A stretch of 64,000 nucleotides of DNA from the NCBI RefSeq assembly GCF_021379005.1, contig NZ_CP075171.1, positions 3,162,001-3,226,000 of the forward strand. Direction: 5' to 3'. The notes beneath the pieces were generated by a model that saw only the letters and a program-made list of their open reading frames with translations, searched no databases and was not told the origin of the DNA. Of this stretch, positions 54,364 to 63,401 are shown one piece after another (positions within the stretch are counted from its first letter, which is position 1; each line of letters starts with the position of its first letter). This stretch comes from Leptodesmis sichuanensis A121. Its GTDB lineage: Bacteria > Cyanobacteriota > Cyanobacteriia > Leptolyngbyales > Leptolyngbyaceae. The position numbers and the translations under genes are program-made.

Positions 54364-54708
54364 TCAGAAAAACCCCGTAGCTTTCAAGTATTTTCAGAAT
54401 AAAAACTTTAAACCAAAGCTTTGTTTCTTGCATTGGTAAGCTAAACCAATTGTTTCGGTTAAAACTCTCTGGAAGAGTTATCTGTCAAAGGAACTCCAAT
54501 TATGGATTTCAAATTAGTAAGTTATAAATGAGCGCGAAACACCCTTTATGGTTTCACGGAGGGGGGAAGCCGAATCCACAAGGATTTGCTACCTCTCTTT
54601 ACTTAAACTATATCAAAGTCGCTCGACAAAACACCAGCTTTGATATGATTTTTTGATTGGTTTACCGGGGCTATATTCTAGATTCAAATTACTGATGAGT
54701 ATTTATTC
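54364..54708. other. AT-rich intergenic region with strong hairpins
   Basis: No gene is seen in 345 bp. Three stem-loops are visible: AACTCT/AGAGTT at 54463-54479, GAAAC/GTTTC at 54536-54555, and a long one at 54558-54598 closing on loop ACAA (AGCCGAATCC with GGATTTGCT, flanked by GGAGGGGGGA and ACCTCTC). The stretch 54450-54510 shows weak resemblance to the interspersed repeat (CTGTCA, GGAACTCC, TGGATTT). A minus-strand TTGACA box (RC at 54483-54488) could belong to the RsbW-like gene promoter. Confidence 0.4.
54536..54598. ncRNA. Candidate structured RNA (two adjacent hairpins)
   Basis: A 20 bp hairpin (GAAAC...GTTTC) is followed directly by a 40 nt hairpin with an ACAA loop and multiple paired purine/pyrimidine tracts. 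The dense structure in otherwise AT-rich DNA suggests a small RNA or a leader element; strand and function are not determined. Confidence 0.25.
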
Positions 54709-55326
54709 TCAACAGTGACGTTCGATACTGCGGAAATCTTTCTCTACCTCTGCCCACAAAGACCGGTTATGAGGATCCGTTTGCAACGCTTTCTTTAAAT
54801 ACAGCCTTGCTTTATCCGGTTGGCGATCGCGCACCAGTTGCCGTCCCCATTGCTGATACACGATCGCCTGCCACTGCATGACTTCCAGGTCTTGAGGTAA
54901 CCGTCGGGCTAACCCTTCCACCAGGGCGATCGCTCTGGGAAATTTTTGAGTTCTGAGCAACTGTTGCAACTGGTGGTAGGAGGTTCTTTTTAGCTCATTG
55001 TCCAGCGGAGACAGACTGGGATCAGTCTGAATTTGAACGGCTTTGCGAACCGCTTGAGTGTGCGTTGAAACGGGGCGGGGTGGTTTAGCAGGCTTAGCGG
55101 CTGGCGGCGGGGAACTGGGCCAGAGATCGGCTTCAGACCCGTTTATCCGGTTCAGCAGAAATTTGTAAGCTGCCGTAATTTCAATGAACTTATCCTGCGA
55201 TCGCTGATCTCCAGCACTCATGTCTGGGTGGAATTGCCTCGCCAGTCGACGATAAGCGACTTTGATATCGTCCAGAGAAGCGCCTGATCTTAACTCCAAC
55301 ACTCGATAACAGTCCGCAACGTTCAT
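54709..55326 (-). CDS. J-domain protein with TPR-like tail
   Basis: A 205-residue co-chaperone-like protein. The J domain (2-62) is complete: YRVLELRSGASLDDIKVAYR, then LARQFHPDMSAG with the HPD motif that stimulates DnaK. A Pro/Ala/Ser linker (PSSPPPAAKPAKPPRPVS) leads to a TPR-like C-terminus (FPRAIALVEGLARRLPQDLE, DKARLYLKKALQTDPHNRSL). The ATG at 55326 (MNVADCYRV) is chosen since the upstream frame is not conserved. It is the last gene after the clp cluster on the same strand, 110 bp from clpP, with a palindrome between. Confidence 0.87.
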   Translation of the reverse strand: MNVADCYRVLELRSGASLDDIKVAYRRLARQFHPDMSAGDQRSQDKFIEITAAYKFLLNRINGSEADLWPSSPPPAAKPAKPPRPVSTHTQAVRKAVQIQTDPSLSPLDNELKRTSYHQLQQLLRTQKFPRAIALVEGLARRLPQDLEVMQWQAIVYQQWGRQLVRDRQPDKARLYLKKALQTDPHNRSLWAEVEKDFRSIERHC

Positions 55327-55415
55327 GCAAAAAGCGATGACAGAAATATAAGAATTCTGCCATCGCCTGGGCTGTTTTGGGTAAATCTTGGCCAAAATTA
55401 AAGGCCGTTTGATGG

Positions 55416-55436
55416 AGACGTTGCGCTGGAACGTCT
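55416..55436. repeat. GAGACGTT-type palindrome, diverged copy
   Basis: AGACGTT (55416-55422) and AACGTCT (55430-55436) flank a 7 nt loop right at the end of clpP. It is a relative of the perfect palindrome at 10064-10086. Confidence 0.5.
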
Positions 55437-56036
55437 TTACTGTTGGGTGACGGTTTCAATCACCTGGTCGATTAACCCGTATTCTTTGGCCTCCTGAGCC
55501 GACATGAAGTAATCGCGATCGGTATCTTTCTCAATCTTGGACAGTGGTTGTCCGGTGCGTTCAGCAAGAATTTCATTCAACTGATGGCGAATTCGCAAAA
55601 TTTCCTTCGCTTCAATTTCAATGTCCGTAGCCTGTCCCCGGCTACCGCCCAGCGGCTGGTGAATCATAATCCGGGCATGGGGCAGGGCCAATCGCTTCCC
55701 TTTGCTGCCTGCTGCCAGCAGAAAGGCTCCCATGGAAGCCGCCAAGCCGACACAGATAGTGACGACTTCTGACTTGATGTGCTGCATTGTGTCGTAAATC
55801 GCCATTCCTGCAGTCACAGAGCCACCGGGAGAGTTGATGTACAGATAAATCGGCTTGGTCTGATCCTCAGAATCAAGGTAGAGCAGATAGGCAACGATCG
55901 CATTGGCAATGCCATCATCCACTTCTTCAGACAAAAAGATAATTCGCTCCCGGAACAGGCGCTCGTAGATATTGATCCACTGTTCATAAGAGCTACCGGG
56001 AAGACGGTAAGGAACGCTAGGAATACCAATAGGCAT
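55437..56036 (-). CDS. clpP: ATP-dependent Clp protease proteolytic subunit (active ClpP)
   Basis: A 199-residue ClpP with a complete catalytic triad: Ser in [16 protein letters not shown], His in [11 protein letters not shown] and Asp in [16 protein letters not shown]. The start [20 protein letters not shown] is typical of the cyanobacterial ClpP3-like subunit. It is the third gene of a cluster with two catalytically dead paralogues upstream, so it probably forms the active component of a mixed ClpP/ClpR ring that works with ClpC. The 145 bp upstream is C-rich filler. Confidence 0.94.
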   Translation of the reverse strand: MPIGIPSVPYRLPGSSYEQWINIYERLFRERIIFLSEEVDDGIANAIVAYLLYLDSEDQTKPIYLYINSPGGSVTAGMAIYDTMQHIKSEVVTICVGLAASMGAFLLAAGSKGKRLALPHARIMIHQPLGGSRGQATDIEIEAKEILRIRHQLNEILAERTGQPLSKIEKDTDRDYFMSAQEAKEYGLIDQVIETVTQQ

Positions 56037-56181
56037 GGGAAAACTCCTGGAAATTGGGGATCGGGGGGCAGGGATCGGGGATCAGGGATCGGGAATCGGT
56101 TGGGAGAAGTCAGCATCTGACTCCAAACTTAAAACTAAGCCTTTAAACTTCCTGATTCCTGATCCCTGACCTCTGATCCCC

Positions 56182-56841
56182 TTAAGCTGCTTTAGTCGCT
56201 AACTCTTTGGGACTGGTGAGAACGTGATCAATCAAGCCGTAGTCTTTGGCCTCTTGGGGAGTCATGTAGAAGGTGCGATCCATATCTTTGGCAATCTTTT
56301 CTATTGGCTGGCCCGTGGTTTGAGACAAAATCTCGTGAACCAGGTGCCGTTTCGCCAATACTTCCTGGGCATTGATTTGGATATCGGTGGCCTGTCCCTG
56401 GGTGCCGACGAGCGGATGGTTGAGGGCAATCATGGCATGGGGCAGACTCCCCCGTTTGCCCTTGGTTCCCGCGGCTAACAGGACAGCAGACATACCGATC
56501 GCCTGTCCCAGACAAATCGTGATGATTTCCGACTTGACGTGCTGCATCGTGTCATAGAGGGACAGTCCAGCATTCACCGACATCATCCCTGCCGATTCGT
56601 TGGTCATTCCCATCGCGACCGGATCGCCGTAGGAATTGATGTAGATGTAAATCGGTTTGGTTTGATCCTCAGAATCCAGATACAGCAGAGCCGAAATCAG
56701 GGAGTTAGCCAATCCGTGGGAAAGGGGCTGGTTCAGGAAGATGATTCGTTCCTGGCTGAGGCGCGTATAGATATTGATCCACTGCCAGTAGGGACTGCCA
56801 GGGATGTTATAGGGAACGCGCATGATTTCATCAACAGACAT
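56182..56841 (-). CDS. ClpR-like inactive Clp subunit (second dead paralogue)
   Basis: A 219-residue ClpP homologue lacking catalytic Ser and His: the Ser position reads [16 protein letters not shown] (Gly), and the His position reads [10 protein letters not shown] (Asn, with His shifted by one). Asp is kept ([10 protein letters not shown]). It has an insertion ([20 protein letters not shown]) just before the nucleophile region, as in some cyanobacterial ClpP/R subunits. It is 21 bp downstream of clpR. It probably takes part in assembling the ClpP/R core rather than cutting. Confidence 0.85.
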   Translation of the reverse strand: MSVDEIMRVPYNIPGSPYWQWINIYTRLSQERIIFLNQPLSHGLANSLISALLYLDSEDQTKPIYIYINSYGDPVAMGMTNESAGMMSVNAGLSLYDTMQHVKSEIITICLGQAIGMSAVLLAAGTKGKRGSLPHAMIALNHPLVGTQGQATDIQINAQEVLAKRHLVHEILSQTTGQPIEKIAKDMDRTFYMTPQEAKDYGLIDHVLTSPKELATKAA

Positions 56842-56862
56842 AAGAGGCAGTCCTGAGAACCA

Positions 56863-57549
56863 TTAAATGAGAGCAGGAACAGGTTTTGGTAAGTCTTTGG
56901 TGCTTTCCAAAACTTTGTCAATCAGGCCGTACTCTTTCGCTTGCTGCGGAGTCATATACAGCATACGATCGGTGTCTTTGGCGATCTTTTCGGGAGGCTG
57001 CCCGGTGTTTTTGGACAGGATATCTAGCAGAGCCGCTTTGTTTTCCAGCACTTCTTTGGCCCGAATCTGAATATCGGTGGCCTGACCGCGACCCATCCCG
57101 ATTTTGGGTTGGTTAAGGACGATCGTGGCATGGGGCAGGCTGGCACGGAAGCCCTTTGTTCCAGAGGACAGAATCAGGGCCGCGGTTCCCATTGCCTGAC
57201 CGATACAGATAGTGTGAACGGGCGGTTTGATGTAATTCATGGTGTCGCAAATGGCGAAGGCTTCCGTATCCTGACCGATCGCGTCGCCCGTGTACCAGGA
57301 GGTTCCGGTAGAGTTGATGTAGAAGTAGATCGGCTTTTCGGGATCAGAAAACTGGAGATACAACAGTTGAGCAATAATCAGCTTGGTCACATCAACCCCT
57401 AGCTGCCGTTTAAAATCGTCTGACGATACGAGCGGCAATCCCAGATAGATAATCCGCTCCTTCAACAACAGGGACGGCAGGTCTGGAGGGGGAGTGCGAT
57501 AAGACGAGTCTCCATAGTAAGGAGATTGAACAGCCTGAATCGGTGCCAT
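56863..57549 (-). CDS. clpR: ClpR, inactive subunit of the ClpP3/R protease
   Basis: A 228-residue ClpP homologue of the ClpR type. It starts MAPIQAVQSPYYGDSSYRTP, followed by PPDLPSLLLKERIIYLGLPL, the characteristic ClpR N-terminus, longer than in ClpP. Ser is replaced by Gly (CIGQAMGTAALILSSG) and His by Asn (TIVLNQPKIG); Asp is kept (AKDTDRMLYM). The ATG at 57549 is used, since the 21 codons upstream are not conserved. In model cyanobacteria ClpR pairs with ClpP3 in an essential ring. It leads the three-gene cluster. Confidence 0.9.
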   Translation of the reverse strand: MAPIQAVQSPYYGDSSYRTPPPDLPSLLLKERIIYLGLPLVSSDDFKRQLGVDVTKLIIAQLLYLQFSDPEKPIYFYINSTGTSWYTGDAIGQDTEAFAICDTMNYIKPPVHTICIGQAMGTAALILSSGTKGFRASLPHATIVLNQPKIGMGRGQATDIQIRAKEVLENKAALLDILSKNTGQPPEKIAKDTDRMLYMTPQQAKEYGLIDKVLESTKDLPKPVPALI

Positions 57550-57722
57550 AGTGTAGGTAGTGTTTGAAACAAGGGCGCTGTCTATCCATAGTAGCGTGTG
57601 ACCAACGACCAATCACCAGTAACCCATACGGATGACCGATCCCTGGACGGTAACCCGGAGGACGGAACCCTGACTGGATACCTTGAAGTTGCTGGATAGT
57701 TTTGTGTTCAGGATTGTTTATT

Positions 57723-58961
57723 ATGAAAGTCGGGTTACAGTTTGCTCTCAGTGATGCCAGTGTGGATGCAACACAGGCGATCAACCAGCGGCAATTGTCA
57801 GTATCCGTGTCGGCGATCGCGGATGAGACTCATCGTAGTGTGCCATTGAATCTGTGCTTAATTCTGGATCACAGTGGTTCCATGTCCGGGCATCCGATGG
57901 ATATGGTAAGGGAAGCCGCTCAACGGTTGATGGATCGGCTATCGCTGGGCGATCGCATTTCCATTATCGGGTTCAATCACAAAGCGAAGGTGCTGGTACC
58001 CAATCAGGAACTGGAAAATCCGATCAGCATTAAGCTGCAAATCGACCAACTGCAAGCCAGTGGAGGTACTGCGATCGATGAAGGTTTGCGCCTGGGCATT
58101 GAGGAGTTAGCCAAAGCCAAGCAAGGAACCATTTCGCAAATTTTCTTGCTGACGGATGGGGAAAATGAGCATGGGGACAATGATCGCTGTCTGAAACTGG
58201 CTAAACTGGCCGCAGATTACAACCTCACCCTCAGTACCCTGGGCTTTGGCAGTGAGTGGAATCAGGACATTTTGGAAAAAATTGCCGATACAGGACGGGG
58301 CACTATGTCCTACATCCAGCAACCAGAAGATGCGGTGGCAGAGTTCGGTCGGATGCTGAGTCGGATGCAAACGGTGGGTCTGACCAATGGCTATTTGTTG
58401 CTCTCGCTTATGCCCGGAGTCCGACTGGCGGAAATGAAGCCGATCGCCCAGGTGGCTCCCGATGCGATCGAACTGCCTGTGCAGCAGGAAGGTACGCAAT
58501 ACGTGGTGCGGTTAGGTGATCTGATGGTAGAGGTGCCCAGAGTGGTGCTGGTGAATCTATACCTGAATCAAATGGCCGTTGGGCAACAGGCGATCGCCCG
58601 CATTCAAGCCCGCTATGATGATCCGGCTTCGCAGCAGGAAGGACTCTCGACCGACTCGCTGACCGTATATGCCGATTATGTCAGCAACTATCAGCCCAAT
58701 CCCGACCCGCAGGTACAGCGTCATATCCTGGCTCTGGCCAAATACCGCCAAACGCAAATTGCCGAAAACAAACTGCAACAGGGCGATCTGGCTGGGGCCG
58801 CAACGATGCTCCAAACGGCTGCCAATACCGCTCTGCAAATGGGGGATGAAGGAGCCGCCACGGTGTTACAGGACAATGCTACCCGCCTGCAGCAGGGGGA
58901 AACTTTGTCGGAGAGCGATCGCAAAAAGACTCGCATGGTGTCCAAAACCACGTTGCAATAG
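57723..58961 (+). CDS. von Willebrand factor A domain protein
   Basis: A 412-residue cytosolic vWA protein. MIDAS residues are visible: CLILDHSGSMSG (DxSxS), ASGGTAIDEGL (Thr) and IFLLTDGENEHGD (Asp). No signal peptide or helix. The C-terminus (about 310-400) is helical and TPR-like (ENKLQQGDLAGAATMLQTAA). ATG 57723 (MKVGLQFALSD) is preferred. vWA proteins of this type assemble complexes with Mg2+ ligands. It converges on an operon with another vWA protein. Confidence 0.88.
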   Translation: MKVGLQFALSDASVDATQAINQRQLSVSVSAIADETHRSVPLNLCLILDHSGSMSGHPMDMVREAAQRLMDRLSLGDRISIIGFNHKAKVLVPNQELENPISIKLQIDQLQASGGTAIDEGLRLGIEELAKAKQGTISQIFLLTDGENEHGDNDRCLKLAKLAADYNLTLSTLGFGSEWNQDILEKIADTGRGTMSYIQQPEDAVAEFGRMLSRMQTVGLTNGYLLLSLMPGVRLAEMKPIAQVAPDAIELPVQQEGTQYVVRLGDLMVEVPRVVLVNLYLNQMAVGQQAIARIQARYDDPASQQEGLSTDSLTVYADYVSNYQPNPDPQVQRHILALAKYRQTQIAENKLQQGDLAGAATMLQTAANTALQMGDEGAATVLQDNATRLQQGETLSESDRKKTRMVSKTTLQ

Positions 58962-59104
58962 GAACACGCTATGGCTCAGGTGATTCCAGCCACTGATCTT
59001 GACCTGCATCAGGTACATGAGAAATTCAACCTCAGACCTGTATGGAACGGCTGCTCGCCCCTGCAGGGGATGCCATCACTCATCAAGCGGCCTGGATATT
59101 ACTG

Positions 59105-60223
59105 CTATTTTGCCCGCTCCCACTGGCGAATCACTTCTCTGGCAATCTGGCGTTCTGGAGGAGGCAGAATGGTTCCAGTGGGTTGGGCTGTGGCCCCTGG
59201 AATCTTCTGGCTCCAGGGACTATTGGGCACTGTTGGCAAATCGACGGCAGCATTGATTGGACGAAAGCCATATTGCACCAGCACTTGTTGCTGTGCTGGT
59301 TGAACCAGAAAATCCAAAAATTTACGGGCTGCCTGAGCTTTACCATCACTCACCTCTCGACGCACGATCGCGGCTGTAGCTGTGGTTTCAATCGTGGGAT
59401 TGAGGTAGTAAATCTGGTAGGGTTTCCCCTGATTGGCCTTTGCCTGCTGCCAGCGATACAGAGCATCACTTTCATAGGTCATGGCTACATCAGCATCATT
59501 GGAACCGCGAGCAATAAATTCTTGCAGCAGTACATCGGTAGACCGGGGAGGTTGGTAAACAGAGCGTTTGATCAGACTAAACAGATCCTGAATCGTTGGG
59601 GAACTCAGGTCACTGGTATTGAGATTGCCATTGACTTTGGATTGTGCCCAAAGGGTGAGAGTCAGTTGTCCACTATTGGAACGAGTCGGATCCGTGGTCA
59701 GGAAATCAAAACTGCCCCAACTGGGAGGGCCGCCGATCGCTCCCCAACTGCTGGCTTGCATCGCTTGTTCAACTCGTTCCCAGCGAAACTGTCCATCCGG
59801 AAACAGCGTTTTGCCCCGATCGGGCCAGGCGATCGCCACCAGCATCGTCTTGGCAATGGGGCGGGGGGCCTCGTAAAAGGGATCATCACGATTCTGAGTC
59901 CGCCAGCGTTCGTTCAGTTCGCTCAGGATTTCACCATTGGCTGGGATCAATACCGTCGGTTTGAAGTCGTTCTTGTTGTCAAGGTAACGATTAATAATAT
60001 CCTGAGATCCCTGGAATTCTAACTTCAGCTTGATGCTGGGATATTGTTTCTCAAAGCTTGCTTGCAGCGTCCGCAGGGGTTCTTCCAGTTCTGTTCCACT
60101 GACTACGATGATGGTTTGTTGCCATCCCGGAATGGGAGCATAGGTAAGTCCCAATGCTACTAAAATAATGCCTACTGAGGTTAACCAGCGTGAAGATTTG
60201 GATGTGAGTTTAAAGCCTGACAT
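59105..60223 (-). CDS. Extracellular solute-binding protein (SBP_bac_11-like)
   Basis: A 372-residue membrane-tethered binding protein: an N-terminal helix (WLTSVGIILVALGLTYAPIP) then a type II binding fold. IIVVSGTELEEPLRTLQASF, LKLEFQGSQDIINRYL and FLTTDPTRSNSGQLTLTLW resemble the phosphate/molybdate-type clefts; the TRSNSG loop is shared with the first gene of the operon. It is the last of three genes with 12 bp gaps. No permease or ATPase follows, so it is not simply an importer component. Confidence 0.8.
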   Translation of the reverse strand: MSGFKLTSKSSRWLTSVGIILVALGLTYAPIPGWQQTIIVVSGTELEEPLRTLQASFEKQYPSIKLKLEFQGSQDIINRYLDNKNDFKPTVLIPANGEILSELNERWRTQNRDDPFYEAPRPIAKTMLVAIAWPDRGKTLFPDGQFRWERVEQAMQASSWGAIGGPPSWGSFDFLTTDPTRSNSGQLTLTLWAQSKVNGNLNTSDLSSPTIQDLFSLIKRSVYQPPRSTDVLLQEFIARGSNDADVAMTYESDALYRWQQAKANQGKPYQIYYLNPTIETTATAAIVRREVSDGKAQAARKFLDFLVQPAQQQVLVQYGFRPINAAVDLPTVPNSPWSQKIPGATAQPTGTILPPPERQIAREVIRQWERAK

Positions 60224-60235
60224 ACCGTAAAGAGA

Positions 60236-60961
60236 TTAACGGGAAATAAGCAGATCGACATTGGACTGGACGCTGTTCAGATCCTCACTCAAAGAACGCA
60301 ATTCCATAGCCTGAGCAGCATCTGTAAGATTGGCAGTGCGTAACTTGTTTTGCAATGCCTGAAGCACTCCGGCAGTGTCGGTGACTAGCATACTCAAGTT
60401 GGCAATCTGGGACTGCCGAACATCTTGCCCCTGTTGCACCAATTGCAGATTGCGTCTCAGGCGATCGGTGAGTGTCTGAAGTTGCTCCCGTGCGGCTCCA
60501 GAACTAGAGCGAAGCCGCGTCTCAGCCTCCTGCAATTGACGTTGCAATTCGCTGGCAGACAGGAGTGTTGGGTCACTATGCTGCAGTCGTTGAATCATCT
60601 GGTCGATTTTTCCAGGCAGTTCTACAGCGCGATCGCAGGCGTACTGTACCGCCACCAGCAATTCCATCTGAGACGCATTGGTTAACAGACGAGTCGCCTC
60701 TAACCGGAAGGCACCCGTTTTATCCGCCAGACTACGAGCCTGCTGCTGGATCGCCTGCACCTGTTTTTCCAGTTCGGGGTCACCTAAGTTAAGACTTTGC
60801 GGCTCATGAGACTGCCGCAGTATGGCAGTTCCTGTCGCAACCCCCACCGCCAACGGCAGCATCACCACACTGGGTAGATGGGAGATTCTGACCCCAACCA
60901 CCAGTACCACAGCCCCAGCCAGCACGGCCAATGGATAATCAAGGGGATTCACTAATTTCAT
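60236..60961 (-). CDS. Membrane protein with long coiled coil
   Basis: A 241-residue protein: two hydrophobic segments close together (about 10-50; LAVLAGAVVLVVGVRI, VVMLPLAVGVATGTAIL), then a mostly helical coiled-coil region (EKQVQAIQQQARSLADKTGA, LQEAETRLRSSSGAAREQLQ, LSEDLNSVQSNVDLLISR). No family recognised. Its place between two solute-binding proteins, with 12 bp gaps, suggests it scaffolds them at the membrane (inference). Confidence 0.7.
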   Translation of the reverse strand: MKLVNPLDYPLAVLAGAVVLVVGVRISHLPSVVMLPLAVGVATGTAILRQSHEPQSLNLGDPELEKQVQAIQQQARSLADKTGAFRLEATRLLTNASQMELLVAVQYACDRAVELPGKIDQMIQRLQHSDPTLLSASELQRQLQEAETRLRSSSGAAREQLQTLTDRLRRNLQLVQQGQDVRQSQIANLSMLVTDTAGVLQALQNKLRTANLTDAAQAMELRSLSEDLNSVQSNVDLLISR

Positions 60962-60973
60962 GCCGCCTCCTGG

Positions 60974-62686
60974 TTAAAACTCTACTTGCAAGTTAGACAT
61001 CACCTGTGAGATCGTTTGAGGATCGCCTTTAGAGTAGTAGCCACCATTCAAGTTGGCAATCTGCTTTAACGCATCCGGATTGAATTCGCCTTCATTGCCA
61101 TAGCCCACCGTAAAGAAGCTAATCCGCTGGTCACTGTTGAAACCACTCTTTTGCAACTCAGCAGAGAGTTGATCCAGGTTCATTCCAGAGGCCGTATCTT
61201 CTCCATCCGTCAAAATCACCACGGCATTGATTGCCTCTTGCCGCAAGTTTTGCTGCAACCAGTTCCGGGCATAAAGTGTAGCTTTATACAGCTTGGTTGC
61301 TCCACCAGCTTTGAGGTTACGGACGAACTCGATTCCCCGATTGCGTCCAGCAGGGGTGCCATCAATCAAAATGGGTTCATGAATCTCCGAGTTAAAGTCC
61401 ATGAGGGCAATTCGGTCTTTGGGGCCCAAACCATTGATATAGGTTAGGAGTGTATTCTGAATGGCGGTCAGCTTGGTTCCTGCCATTGACCCTGAGGTAT
61501 CTACCACCAGCACGACCAGTGAGGGTTTCTTGGCATACTCTTGCCAGGATTTGAGCATGGCATCCACCACCTCTGGCTGGGGTGGTCGATAGGAATCGTA
61601 CCGGGGTTGGGGCTGGACTCCAAAGGCGGCAGAGAATTTAGGGCCGAGGGGAACGCCAGCCACGCCAGGACGCAATCCTAAATCGGTCGCTATTTTTTGG
61701 GCCTCTGGCGATCGCCAGTAAGCAATAATCTTTTCAGCCGCCGCTTTCTCATCAGCACTGACCCAGGGGGCATTGGGCAAGATTGCCCGCATATTTGAGG
61801 TAAAGGTGGCTTTGGGATAGATTGCCTGGTAAGGGGGTTGCCCCGGTTGCAAATTGGAGTTCGCTGCAATCACAGACGATTCGTACACAGAACCAACGGA
61901 TGCCCAAAAAGGGCCATTTTGCACCATCGCTTTAGCCAGGGCATGGGTAGAAATGCCATAACGGGTGACTTTGCTCTGGATTTTTTGCACCTGGGGTTGG
62001 TAGCGGGTGACATCGGCAGCAGTTAATTGTTCTGGACGCTTACCCGAAACAGCAGCAAATTGGGCCACCAGAGTTTGCAATCCTGAATTGGAGCGAGTGG
62101 GCGCTGTTTGGACGTAGTGAATAAACAGCGGGGGACTGGCCGGATCAAGCTCCTGGTGGGTTTTAGCGGTGACTAATGCTGTGAACAGGTCGTCCACCTG
62201 GGACAGCCCCTTCGCCAGATTATCCTGAGCCATAAACACCATCGGAGTATTGGCCAGTAGTGGAGAATCCGTGATCTCAGGGATATAGCGTTGTCCTGGG
62301 AAAAGCTGGTTGATCTGATAAATCAACTGGCTCTGGTAAATTTCCCCATCCACTGAAATCAGGGTAGGAAACTGGGGCGCATCGGCTGGAAGCGTTCCAG
62401 CTTTCAACTGTTGAGCCAGCCCTACCACCGTTGCAACGACATCTCCGCTGCCCTTGGCTTCGCAGGTGAAGCGAAAGGGTGTGCCATTGTCAAGCCTGGG
62501 CTGTTGTTGATTGAACGACTGACTGGTTTGATTACAGAAGTCCTCCAGAGCACTGCCTACCAGCACTTTGACCGTTAGCCCGTTGAAGGTATCGGGATTG
62601 TTCAAATTGGTCGTACACGCACTCAGGACAAGCAGGCTACAGGTCGATATGAAGTGTTTTATCCCTTGCAACTTGATTCGAATCAT
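60974..62686 (-). CDS. Solute-binding / vWA fusion lipoprotein
   Basis: A 570-residue lipoprotein with lipobox LVLSAC (Cys24). Residues about 35-345 form an SBP_bac_11-type binding domain (VKVLVGSALEDFCNQT, YVQTAPTRSNSGLQTLVAQF, AEKIIAYWRSPEAQKIA). Residues about 385-570 form a vWA domain with complete MIDAS: LVVLVVDTSGSMAGT, AGGATKLYKATLY, VVILTDGEDTASG. The fusion links a ligand-sensing cleft to a metal-dependent adhesion module in the periplasm or outside. It starts the three-gene operon; a TPR gene remnant lies upstream. Confidence 0.82.
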   Translation of the reverse strand: MIRIKLQGIKHFISTCSLLVLSACTTNLNNPDTFNGLTVKVLVGSALEDFCNQTSQSFNQQQPRLDNGTPFRFTCEAKGSGDVVATVVGLAQQLKAGTLPADAPQFPTLISVDGEIYQSQLIYQINQLFPGQRYIPEITDSPLLANTPMVFMAQDNLAKGLSQVDDLFTALVTAKTHQELDPASPPLFIHYVQTAPTRSNSGLQTLVAQFAAVSGKRPEQLTAADVTRYQPQVQKIQSKVTRYGISTHALAKAMVQNGPFWASVGSVYESSVIAANSNLQPGQPPYQAIYPKATFTSNMRAILPNAPWVSADEKAAAEKIIAYWRSPEAQKIATDLGLRPGVAGVPLGPKFSAAFGVQPQPRYDSYRPPQPEVVDAMLKSWQEYAKKPSLVVLVVDTSGSMAGTKLTAIQNTLLTYINGLGPKDRIALMDFNSEIHEPILIDGTPAGRNRGIEFVRNLKAGGATKLYKATLYARNWLQQNLRQEAINAVVILTDGEDTASGMNLDQLSAELQKSGFNSDQRISFFTVGYGNEGEFNPDALKQIANLNGGYYSKGDPQTISQVMSNLQVEF

Positions 62687-62770
62687 AGAGTTAAGTAATG
62701 AAACTGGAAAAAATTAAGGTGGGGTTGCTATCGTCAGCGGGCAAATCATATCTTGCTGCTTACAGCAACA

Positions 62771-63286
62771 TTACTGGGCATTGATTTTCCGTAAACACTG
62801 GTCAATCTGAGTCGCTTCTTGAGTCTTCCCCTGAACCTTGAAAAGATCTCTGGCTTGTTTGAGTTCGGCGATCGCCTCCTCTCGTTGGCCTTGCTCATAG
62901 AGGGCAAGCCCCAGGTTATTGTGAGCCAGTGCGTAGTTGGGATTGAGGCGAAGCGCCTAGCGGAACTCTGCGATCGCCTCCTCTGGTTTGCCTTGGGCGG
63001 CGAGGGCAACCCCCAGGCTATAGTGAGCCGTTGCATTGTTAGGATCGAGTTGAATCGCTTTTCTAAAGGCAGCTTCAGCCCCTCGAAAATCTCCCGCCTC
63101 GATGAGTTGTATGCCTTGTTCCAGATATTGCGTGGCGGAAGCCTGAGCCATGAATAATGAAGTAGATGCCTGATGGGTCAGTTCATGCGGTCTGATTGCG
63201 GCGATCGCTAGAGCATTTCCTGGATTGAAGAACACTAAACCCAGAACCGCCGCAGTCAGAAGCGAGGACGGTTGCAGCTTAGTCAT
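62771..63286 (-). pseudogene. Secreted TPR protein interrupted by an in-frame amber codon
   Basis: From 63286 the frame gives a signal peptide (SLLTAAVLGLVFFNPGNALA), then TPR repeats (GDFRGAEAAFRKAIQLDPNN, AIAEFR) up to a TAG at 62957-62959. Without a break the same frame continues ALRLNPNYALAHNNLGLALY, EQGQREEAIAELKQARDLF and ends at 62771. The normal residue at the stop would be Gln or Lys, so a single C-to-T change (CAG to TAG) explains it. The remaining 62 codons are undamaged, so the lesion is recent or the codon is read through. Confidence 0.75.
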
Positions 63287-63401
63287 AGATAGCCTCCAAC
63301 GGCTATGGTGTATCCTAATTCAATTGTCGATCCGCAAAAGCCACAGGTGCCAGTGTAAGCATGAAAACTTAACCGGGAAGGCAAGAACTCCCGTGCCCTG
63401 A

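Noticed and set aside
58971-59303. Frame starting MAQVIPATDLDLHQVHEKFN, like the start of some cyanobacterial nuclease-like proteins
   Set aside because: Only about 27 residues are suggestive; the remainder overlaps the binding-protein gene antisense. At most a tiny remnant.
59042-60022. 326-codon plus-strand frame over the binding-protein gene
   Set aside because: Opposite strand carries a convincing solute-binding protein.
62746-63036. 96-codon minus-strand frame in the TPR gene
   Set aside because: It is out of frame with the TPR repeats and contains repetitive basic sequence derived from them.
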